A DNA stretch of 6,573 nt, from assembly GCA_003694235.1 (NCBI GenBank), contig RFKO01000188.1, positions 1-6,573 on the forward strand, given 5' to 3'. The notes under the pieces are model-generated. The model saw only the letters and a program-made list of their open reading frames with translations. It had not been told where the DNA came from and did not search any database. The number at the start of each line of letters is the position of its first letter. The stretch's first letter is position 1. Shown piece by piece: positions 1 through 4,651 of the stretch. Origin of the DNA: Anaerolineae bacterium (GTDB lineage Bacteria > Chloroflexota > Anaerolineae > Anaerolineales > UBA11858). The translations under genes and the position numbers were made by a program.

Positions 1-20
1 CTCATCTTCAAAAAGTGTGC

Positions 21-55
21 TTGGGTTGGCGAGGGCAATGCCCTCGCCAACCCAA
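21..55. repeat. Perfect inverted repeat, possible terminator hairpin
   Basis: Positions 21-36 pair perfectly with 40-55 (16 bp, starting TTGGGTTGGCGAGGGC) around an AAT loop. No T-tract follows on the plus strand. On the minus strand the hairpin is followed after six bases by TTTTT (complement of 11-15), so it could terminate a leftward transcript. It could equally be a dispersed repeat. No coding region is visible in 1-151. The structure is certain from the sequence; the role is not. Confidence 0.7.
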
Positions 56-91
56 CTGCGAGCATTGCCCTACAAATGTCTGATTGTTGAA

Positions 92-119
92 AAGCCCTGC
101 GCTTTTGCGGTCAGGGCTT
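92..119. repeat. Hairpin upstream of trmD
   Basis: AAGCCCTG (92-99) pairs with CAGGGCTT (112-119). Inside it CGC (100-102) can pair with GCG (107-109) around a TTTT loop, leaving GT as a bulge. No T-tract follows on the plus strand, so it is not a standard rightward terminator. Its 3' arm overlaps the region where the trmD -35 box would lie. Role unknown. Confidence 0.5.
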
Positions 120-145
120 GCACTTCCGCCATCTTGCGCTAGAAT
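118..145 (+). promoter_or_regulatory. Putative trmD promoter, leaderless type
   Basis: TAGAAT at 140-145 matches the -10 consensus at five of six bases. A weak -35 candidate, TTGCAC (118-123, three of six), is 16 bp upstream. The predicted start site is about 152, which is the A of the trmD ATG. No Shine-Dalgarno sequence is present between the -10 box and the ATG, consistent with a leaderless mRNA. The -35 is poor, so confidence is moderate. Confidence 0.45.
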
Positions 146-151
146 GAAACC

Positions 152-892
152 ATGCGCTTTGACATTTTTACTCTGTTGCCGGAGACAATCACGCCCTATC
201 TGAACAGCAGCATCCTCAAGCGCGCGGCCGAGCGCGGGCTGGTATCCTTCCACGTGCATAACATCCGCGACTGGACAACCGACAAACATCACACCACCGA
301 CGACCTGCCCTATGGCGGCGGAGGGGGGATGGTGATGAAGCCCGAACCGGTGTTCGCCGCGGTGGAAGCTGTACTCGGCGCGCCTCCCTGCTGTCCGGTG
401 ATTCTGCTCACCCCCCAGGGAAGAGTGTTCACCCAGCAGGTGGCGCGCGAACTCAGCCGCCAGCCGCGCCTGGCGCTGATCGCCGCCCGCTACGAGGGGA
501 TCGACGAGCGCGTGCGCCAACACCTGGTGAGCGACGAAATCTCCATCGGCGATTATGTGCTCACCGGCGGCGAACTGCCCGCCCTGGTCGTGGTCGACGC
601 GGTCACACGCCTGCTCCCCGGCGTGCTGGGAGACCCCGAGGCCACAGGCAAAGATTCCCACGCAGAGCATTTGCTGGAGTACCCTCACTACACCCGCCCC
701 GCAGTTTTCCGCGGCTGGGAAGTGCCGGAGGTGCTGCGCTCCGGCAACCACGCCGAGATCGAGCGCTGGCGTCGAGAGCAAGCCCTGCTGCGCACGCTAC
801 ACCGCCGCCCCGATCTGCTGTCACAGGCGGAATTGAGCGAGGAAGACCGCGCGTTTCTGCACGCCCACGGCTGGGCAAAAACAAAGACGTGA
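152..892 (+). CDS. trmD: tRNA (guanine-N1)-methyltransferase TrmD
   Basis: This is a full-length 246-residue TrmD. The enzyme transfers a methyl group from S-adenosylmethionine to N1 of G37, next to the anticodon of tRNAs reading CUN, CCN and CGN, and so prevents +1 frameshifting. It acts in the cytoplasm as a homodimer with a trefoil-knot SPOUT fold. Visible family signatures are [10 protein letters not shown] (37-46), [14 protein letters not shown] (53-66), [10 protein letters not shown] (112-121), [16 protein letters not shown] (131-146) and [15 protein letters not shown] (174-188). R153 (in RLLPGVLG) and D168 (in KDSH) match the catalytic Arg/Asp pair known from E. coli TrmD. The usual CGRYEG reads AARYEG here, a mild change. 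The start gives the expected N-terminus [11 protein letters not shown]; no ribosome binding site precedes it. In many bacteria rplS follows trmD; here a repeat and a transporter follow. The identification is secure. Confidence 0.98.
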   Translation: MRFDIFTLLPETITPYLNSSILKRAAERGLVSFHVHNIRDWTTDKHHTTDDLPYGGGGGMVMKPEPVFAAVEAVLGAPPCCPVILLTPQGRVFTQQVARELSRQPRLALIAARYEGIDERVRQHLVSDEISIGDYVLTGGELPALVVVDAVTRLLPGVLGDPEATGKDSHAEHLLEYPHYTRPAVFRGWEVPEVLRSGNHAEIERWRREQALLRTLHRRPDLLSQAELSEEDRAFLHAHGWAKTKT

Positions 893-895
893 GTC

Positions 896-1111
896 CACTG
901 CAAAAACGAATTCACCGCGGAGAACACAGAGTACACAGAGAAAAATTTGAGATGCGCTTCAAAAAATTCAAGATTTTTTGACAGAGCTTCCAGAACTTAA
1001 AGTGAACTTCAAAAATCTCGGCGATCTCTGCGTTTGCCCTGAGCCTTGCACTGAGCGCAGCGAAGTGCTGGGCGAAGGAAACTCTGCGGTGGACCTGACC
1101 TTTTTGCAGTA
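896..1111 (+). mobile_element. MITE-like repeat element, copy 1
   Basis: A non-coding block begins 3 bp after the trmD stop codon. Its outer ends are perfect inverted repeats, ACTGCAAAAA (897-906) and TTTTTGCAGT (1101-1110). Inside these lie a second inverted pair, CACCGCGGAG (913-922) and CTCTGCGGTG (1082-1091). GAGTC occurs just outside both ends (891-895 and 1112-1116), a possible 5-bp target duplication; the left GAGTC includes the last two bases of the trmD stop codon. A second copy in opposite orientation lies at 2525-2700. A small palindromic repeat is embedded at 1037-1078. There is no transposase; any mobility would have been supplied in trans and is inferred. This block makes up most of the 270-bp trmD-transporter gap. 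Confidence 0.6.
1037..1078 (+). repeat. Small dispersed repeat A (CCTGAGC...GCGAAGG type)
   Basis: The 42-bp segment starts CCCTGAGCCTTGCACTGAG and ends AAGTGCTGGGCGAAGG. It matches the segment at 2738-2780 with few differences and small indels, and shares its outer ends with 2666-2683. It sits inside the larger repeat 896-1111, at a place where the sister copy (2525-2700) has only a few bases, so it looks like a secondary insertion. Such CCTGAGC/GTCGAAGG repeats are widely dispersed in bacterial genomes; their function is unknown. Confidence 0.6.
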
Positions 1112-1148
1112 GAGTCAAGACGTAGGAAAAACATGAATGACTGTTTTT

Positions 1149-1155
1149 AAGGAGG
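1149..1155 (+). promoter_or_regulatory. Strong Shine-Dalgarno of the MFS gene
   Basis: AAGGAGG ends 7 bases before the ATG at 1163. This near-perfect anti-16S match fixes the transporter start and contrasts with trmD, which has no such site. No convincing -35/-10 pair was found between 1112 and 1148. Confidence 0.85.
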
Positions 1156-1162
1156 AGTATCC

Positions 1163-2386
1163 ATGTCCAACCAGGCATCTACAAAAGAGCGTTTCCCCTA
1201 CGGCCGCACCTTTTTGCTGGCTTTTGGCTTCTTTGGCATCAGTCTGATCTGGCCAATTTTCAATAACTACGTCCCCATCTTCCTCAAAGGCTTCGGGCTT
1301 TCCGCCACGCTGGTGGGCTTTGTGATGACCTGGGACAACTACCTCAACATGTTCGTGCAGCCGATTGTGGGGGAACGTTCGGATCACACGCGCACCCGCC
1401 TGGGACGGCGTAAACCCTGGATGCTGGCCGGGGCCCCGCTGGCGGCCGTTTTCTTCGTCTTTATCCCGGCCATGCGCTCGGTGGCCGCGGTGATGTTCGC
1501 TATCCTGCTGACCAACTTCGGGATGGCGCTCTTTCGCGCCCCGACCGTCGCGCTGCTGGGTGATGTTTTCCCGCCCCATCAGCGCAGCACCGCCAATGGG
1601 GTGATCAACTTCATGGGCGGGGTAGGTGCAATCGTCGCCTTCCTGGTGGGCGGCATACTCTACAAACTGGGGCGTATCACCCCCTTCGCCTTCGGCGCGG
1701 TGATGATGCTGATCTCCATAACCCTGGTGGTGCTCTTTGTACGCGAACCCGAAGCGCCCGAAGAAATCCCCACAGAGGAGCGCATGAGCTTCCTGGACAA
1801 TCTGCGCGAGGTGATCCAGGCCTCCGACCGCTCTGGCCTGTACATTTTGCTGGCCATCCTGTGCTGGTTCATCGGCTACAATGCGGTGGAGACCTGGCTG
1901 TCATCCTTCGGCAAGTTCACGCTCGGGATTGACGAGGGCCGCATGAGTATCCTGACCTCCGGGCTGGCGCTGATGTTCGTCATCTTCGCCATCCCCAGCG
2001 GGTTGCTGGCGACGCGCTTTGGCCGCCGCAAAGTGATTCTGGTGGGGATCGGCGGGTTAGTCCTGATGTTCCTTTATGGTATGGTGGTGCAAAACGAGGC
2101 CATGCTGATCCCACTGCTGGTGCTGGCGGGTGTGTTCTGGGCATTGATCAACGTCAATTCGCTGCCAATGGTATATGACGTCGGCGGCGACCGGCGCATC
2201 GGCGCTTTCACCGGCCTGTACTACCTGGCATCCAATATCGCCGCCGTGGCCGGCCCGCAGGTCGTCGGTTTTCTGATTGACGCCAGCGGCGAGAACTACC
2301 GCACCATGTGGCTGTTCGGGGCGATCTTTATGGTGCTGGCCGGCGTGCTGATGCTCCGCGTACACGAAGCAGAGGCAAAGGCATAG
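1163..2386 (+). CDS. MFS transporter, SLC45/GPH-like, sugar-type
   Basis: This 407-residue integral membrane protein has about twelve hydrophobic segments in two halves of six, joined by a charged central loop near residues 193-222 (REPEAPEEIPTEER). The loop between helices 2 and 3 carries GERSDHTRTRLGRRKP (70-85). The equivalent loop in the second half carries PSGLLATRFGRRK (278-290). FRAPTVALLGDVFPP..R (124-141) resembles the helix 4-5 motif of SLC45 and glycoside-pentoside-hexuronide-type carriers, which move sugars by proton or sodium symport. The substrate cannot be read from the sequence; sugar or glycoside transport is inference. The start is fixed by the strong ribosome binding site. 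The protein ends in a short charged tail (HEAEAKA). No metabolic gene adjoins it, and inverted copies of one repeat flank it, so its place between trmD and hrcA may be acquired. Confidence 0.9.
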   Translation: MSNQASTKERFPYGRTFLLAFGFFGISLIWPIFNNYVPIFLKGFGLSATLVGFVMTWDNYLNMFVQPIVGERSDHTRTRLGRRKPWMLAGAPLAAVFFVFIPAMRSVAAVMFAILLTNFGMALFRAPTVALLGDVFPPHQRSTANGVINFMGGVGAIVAFLVGGILYKLGRITPFAFGAVMMLISITLVVLFVREPEAPEEIPTEERMSFLDNLREVIQASDRSGLYILLAILCWFIGYNAVETWLSSFGKFTLGIDEGRMSILTSGLALMFVIFAIPSGLLATRFGRRKVILVGIGGLVLMFLYGMVVQNEAMLIPLLVLAGVFWALINVNSLPMVYDVGGDRRIGAFTGLYYLASNIAAVAGPQVVGFLIDASGENYRTMWLFGAIFMVLAGVLMLRVHEAEAKA

Positions 2387-2524
2387 TTTCGCACCGATTA
2401 GCGGTCGAACCACGGAGACACGGAGTTCACCAAGTTTTGCCAACAATTTCTCGGGTTTCTCCGTCCATGCCGGGAGCACTAAAAAGTTGTTATTGATGTT
2501 CGCCAAAATGCGTTGAACGCGCCC

Positions 2525-2700
2525 GCAAAAAGGTCAGGTGCACCGCAGAGTGCGCAAAGAGCGCTGAGATTTTTATGGTTGGCTTTGAGAGCCTTGAAAT
2601 TCTGTCCAAAATCTGCGCCTAATAAAGTGCGCCTTCAATTGTTGCTCTGCGTACTCCGCGCCTGGCCTGAGCCGTGTCGAAGGGTTCTCCGCGGTGAATT
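2525..2700 (-). mobile_element. MITE-like repeat element, copy 2 (inverted)
   Basis: This is the second copy of the element at 896-1111, in the opposite orientation. Positions 2525-2550 match the complement of 1082-1107 at 25 of 26 bases. The opposite end, CTCCGCGGTGAATT (2687-2700), is the exact complement of 909-922. The interior, from the TTTTT near 2570 to TACTC near 2656, is collinear with copy 1 with many substitutions and small indels. It has CACCGCAGAG/CTCCGCGGTG inverted ends but lacks the outer TTTTTGCAGT end. A small repeat interrupts it at 2661-2686. Short open frames across it are not believable genes. Confidence 0.6.
2666..2683 (+). repeat. Small dispersed repeat B, short form
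   Basis: CCTGAGCCGTGTCGAAGG is a short form of the repeats at 1037-1078 and 2738-2780. It lies in a 26-bp segment (2661-2686) absent from the equivalent place in the sister element. That segment is bordered by CTCCGCG on both sides (2654-2660 and 2687-2693). The flanking repeat could be a target duplication, but the host element is itself repetitive here, so this is uncertain. Confidence 0.5.
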
Positions 2701-2737
2701 TGCTCGTCCTCTACAACTTTTTAGCGCACCATCCATG

Positions 2738-2780
2738 CCTTGAGCCTGTACCGAGCGAAGTCGAAGTGCCCGGTCGAAGG
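2738..2780 (+). repeat. Small dispersed repeat C, long form
   Basis: The 43-bp segment starts CCTTGAGCCTGTACCGAGCG and ends AAGTGCCCGGTCGAAGG. It aligns along its whole length with the copy at 1037-1078. It lies just before the outer-repeat end CTCTGTGGTGAATTT. It is the third member of this small family in the window, and all three lie in intergenic repeats, not in genes. Confidence 0.6.
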
Positions 2781-2803
2781 CTGCTCTGTGGTGAATTTCC
2801 TGC

Positions 2804-2836
2804 ACAGCCCGACGCCTCACCGTCGGGCTGTTTGTT
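2804..2836 (+). terminator. Rho-independent terminator upstream of the hrcA operon
   Basis: ACAGCCCGACG (2804-2814) pairs perfectly with CGTCGGGCTGT (2821-2831) around the loop CCTCAC. The T-rich stretch TTGTTAATTT follows. This is a strong intrinsic terminator for rightward transcription, 418 bp after the transporter stop codon and just before the hrcA promoter. It would stop transcripts that cross the repeat region and so keep the heat-shock operon under its own control. Confidence 0.85.
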
Positions 2837-2876
2837 AATTTCCTGTTAGAACGCGCGCCTCAAAAGGGCGCTTTGC

Positions 2877-2905
2877 TTGACTCGGCTACCGGGGGATGAT
2901 ATGAT
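2877..2905 (+). promoter_or_regulatory. Housekeeping-sigma promoter of hrcA-grpE-dnaK
   Basis: TTGACT (2877-2882) and TATGAT (2900-2905) each match the vegetative -35 and -10 consensus at five of six bases, with the ideal 17-bp spacer. The predicted start is near 2912, seven bases before the CIRCE operator. A vegetative promoter with a downstream CIRCE is the usual layout for HrcA-controlled chaperone operons. Confidence 0.8.
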
Positions 2906-2918
2906 GGGTAGCGCCGGT

Positions 2919-2945
2919 TTAGCAACCAAAAGCCGCGAGTGCTAA
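2919..2945 (+). promoter_or_regulatory. CIRCE operator (HrcA binding site)
   Basis: TTAGCAACC (2919-2927), nine spacer bases, then GAGTGCTAA (2937-2945). The right half is a perfect match to the CIRCE consensus TTAGCACTC-N9-GAGTGCTAA. The left half differs at two inner positions (AC for CT). It lies between the predicted transcription start and the hrcA ATG, which begins 3 bases after it. HrcA bound here should block transcription of hrcA, grpE and dnaK under normal conditions and release on heat stress. Confidence 0.93.
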
Positions 2946-2948
2946 AAG

Positions 2949-4019
2949 ATGACGCCGCAAGAGGCCCTGACCGAACGACAACGCCTGATCCTCGCCCTGG
3001 TGATCCGCTACTATGTCGAGCATGTCGAGCCGGTTGGCTCGCAGCGACTGGTGGAACACTTCGGGCTGAGATACTCCTCCGCCACCGTACGCAACGAGAT
3101 GGCGGTGTTGGCCGAGCGCGGCTACCTGCAAAAACCGCACAAGATGGCGGGCAGCGTGCCCACCGAAGAGGGCTATCGCTACTTCGTCAGCCAGTTGATG
3201 GGGCATGCCAGCCTGCCGGCAGAGACACGCCACACCATCCGACACCAGTTCTACCAGGCGCGTCACGACATCGACGAATGGATGCAGCTGGCCGCCTCGG
3301 TACTGGCGCGTCAGGCGCGGGCCGCCTCACTGGTCACCTCGCTGCACCCTGAACGCGCCCGCCTGAAGCATCTGGAACTGATCGCCATCCGCGGTCGCCA
3401 GGTACTGATGGTGCTGGTGCTGGAGGGCGGCGAAATCCGTCAGCAGATGCTCAAACTCAGCGAGCCGGTGCCGCAACAACGGCTGAGTGTGGTGGCCGGA
3501 TGGATCAACGAAATCGCGGCGCAGAAAGACGCCGAGGGTGTGCGCGCCCTACAGGCGCGCGCCAGCGACGACCTGCAACGCGACGTGCTCAAGCTGATCG
3601 CCGCCGAGATGGAGCGCTCCGATAAGGTGCTGGCGGGCGAGATTTATCGCGACGGGCTGGCCAACGTGCTGGCCGAACCGGAGTTCGCCGAGCCCGGCGT
3701 GGCGCACCGCGCCCTGCGGTTTTGGGAAGAGCGCTCCCAACTCGAAGAACTGCTCGCCCAAACCGTGCTGACGCCGGAAACCAGCGGCGTGCATGTGCTG
3801 ATCGGCGGGGAAGGCAAGTGGGAAGACCTGAGCGATTGCGCCGTCATCCTGTCGCGCTACGGCGTACCTGGCGTGGCGACCGGCGCGCTGGGCGTGCTCG
3901 GCCCCACACGCATGCCCTATGCACACACCATTTCCACCGTCCGCTATGTGGCCAACCTGATGAGCGAACTGGTGAGCGATACCCTGGCGGAGGATGAGAG
4001 GTATATCGAGGAATTATGA
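2949..4019 (+). CDS. hrcA: Heat-inducible transcription repressor HrcA
   Basis: This 356-residue protein has normal HrcA length. HrcA is a dimeric repressor that binds CIRCE and depends on the GroEL chaperonin for activity, so titration of GroEL by unfolded protein induces the operon. The N-terminal winged helix-turn-helix is clear: LTERQRLILALVIRYYVEHV (7-26), EPVGSQRLVE (27-36), and the recognition part YSSATVRNEMAVLAERGYL (42-60). The wing reads PHKMAGSVPTEEGYRYFV (63-80) where the family usually has PHTSAGR(V/I)PT. The C-terminal GAF-like domain ends with VLIGGE (283-288), DCAVILSRYGVPG (near 296-308) and the hallmark GPTRMPYAHTISTVRYVANL (318-337). The ATG gives the expected N-terminus; no strong Shine-Dalgarno precedes it because CIRCE occupies that stretch. 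The stop codon overlaps the grpE start by ATGA. Confidence 0.97.
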   Translation: MTPQEALTERQRLILALVIRYYVEHVEPVGSQRLVEHFGLRYSSATVRNEMAVLAERGYLQKPHKMAGSVPTEEGYRYFVSQLMGHASLPAETRHTIRHQFYQARHDIDEWMQLAASVLARQARAASLVTSLHPERARLKHLELIAIRGRQVLMVLVLEGGEIRQQMLKLSEPVPQQRLSVVAGWINEIAAQKDAEGVRALQARASDDLQRDVLKLIAAEMERSDKVLAGEIYRDGLANVLAEPEFAEPGVAHRALRFWEERSQLEELLAQTVLTPETSGVHVLIGGEGKWEDLSDCAVILSRYGVPGVATGALGVLGPTRMPYAHTISTVRYVANLMSELVSDTLAEDERYIEEL

Positions 4020-4621
4020 GCAAGAAGAAAAAGAAACAAACGGAAATCAAAGAACGCACTCCCCTGCCGGAAGAGGCCGAAGAGACGACCGCTGCGCAGG
4101 CAGATGAACAGCCGGCCGGGGAAACCAAAGAATCCCCTGCTGCCGGGGAGGAACTTTCTCCCGAGGCGCTGCAAACCGCCCTGGAGGAGAGCAAAGCCCA
4201 GGCTGCAGAATACCTGGACGGCTGGCAGCGCGCCCGCGCCGAGTTCGCCAACTACAAAAAGCGCATCGAGCGCGAGCGCGAGCAGATGCAACAAAACCTG
4301 GCCGGGGAGATCCTCAAACGCTATCTCCCCGTGGTGGACGACCTGGAGCTGGCGCTCAAAAACCGTCCCCAGCAGGGCGAAGGCGCCTCCTGGGCCGAGG
4401 GCATCGAACTGATCTACCGCAAGATGCTCTCCATCCTCGAGGCGCAGGGTGTCACGCCCATGCAGGCCGAGGGGCAGATGTTCGACCCCAATCTGCACGA
4501 GGCCGTAACACGTATTCAAAGCGATCAACATGAAAGCGATCAGATTGTCGAGGTCGTGCAACAGGGTTACCTGATCGGCGACCAGGTGCTTCGACCCGCA
4601 CGCGTGGTGATCGCTGAATAA
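4016..4621 (+). CDS. grpE: Nucleotide exchange factor GrpE
   Basis: This 201-residue cochaperone forms a dimer that releases ADP from DnaK and so resets the chaperone cycle in the cytoplasm. The order is: a lysine run (3-7); a low-complexity, acid-rich disordered tail (about 8-48); a long coiled-coil helix with the family pattern RARAEFANYKKRIERERE (72-89); LKRYLPVVDDLELAL (100-114) of the helical bundle; and the C-terminal beta domain with GQMFDPNLHEAV (153-164), VVQQGYLIGDQVLRPARVVI (180-199) and a short end. The start overlaps the hrcA stop (ATGA). GAGGAA (4008-4013) lies only two bases before the ATG, which suggests translation coupled to hrcA. All expected family blocks are present. Confidence 0.97.
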   Translation: MSKKKKKQTEIKERTPLPEEAEETTAAQADEQPAGETKESPAAGEELSPEALQTALEESKAQAAEYLDGWQRARAEFANYKKRIEREREQMQQNLAGEILKRYLPVVDDLELALKNRPQQGEGASWAEGIELIYRKMLSILEAQGVTPMQAEGQMFDPNLHEAVTRIQSDQHESDQIVEVVQQGYLIGDQVLRPARVVIAE

Positions 4622-4636
4622 ACACGAGAACTTTTT

Positions 4637-4644
4637 GGAGGAAG
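4637..4644 (+). promoter_or_regulatory. Shine-Dalgarno of dnaK
   Basis: GGAGGAAG ends 7 bases before the dnaK ATG at 4652. It is much stronger than the sites of hrcA and grpE, which fits the need for far more DnaK than repressor from one transcript. No second CIRCE or promoter is visible in the 30-bp gap after grpE. Confidence 0.8.
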
Positions 4645-4651
4645 ACGAATT

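Larger units (their letters stand above)
2408..2798. repeat. Nested repeat remnant filling the MFS-hrcA gap
   Basis: The 562-bp gap after the transporter holds no credible gene. Its left part begins AACCACGGAGACACGGAG (2408-2425) and its right part ends CTCTGTGGTGAATTT (2784-2798), which are inverted relatives of each other. Further in, GCACTAAAAAGTTGT (2476-2490) is inverted at 2713-2727 with 14 of 15 bases matching. Between these arms lies the repeat copy at 2525-2700. The simplest reading is an older repeat split by insertion of a younger one, then decayed by point mutation. The boundaries are approximate, and no target duplication was found for the outer layer. Confidence 0.5.

Noticed and set aside
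8..781. 257-residue minus-strand open frame opposite trmD
   Set aside because: It is antisense to an unmistakable trmD, its product shows no recognisable domain, and long antisense frames are expected in GC-rich coding DNA.
978..1003. TTGACA (978-983) as a -35 box for the transporter
   Set aside because: The best -10 candidate, TAAAGT (998-1003), is only 14 bp away and matches four of six bases; the perfect hexamer lies in AT-rich repeat sequence and is probably chance.
2654..2693. CTCCGCG direct repeats as proof of a target duplication around repeat B
   Set aside because: The host element has similar CTC(T/C)G(T/C)G runs at the same place in copy 1, so the match may predate the insertion.
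2513..2743. 76-residue plus-strand open frame in the MFS-hrcA gap
   Set aside because: It runs through the repeat copy 2525-2700 and the small repeat B, has no ribosome binding site, and its composition follows the repeats.
896..2798. CRISPR array
   Set aside because: The repeats are of unequal length, face both directions, are nested, and lack regular spacers or cas genes.
2635..2820. 61-residue minus-strand open frame
   Set aside because: It consists of small repeats and part of the terminator stem; no sign of coding selection.
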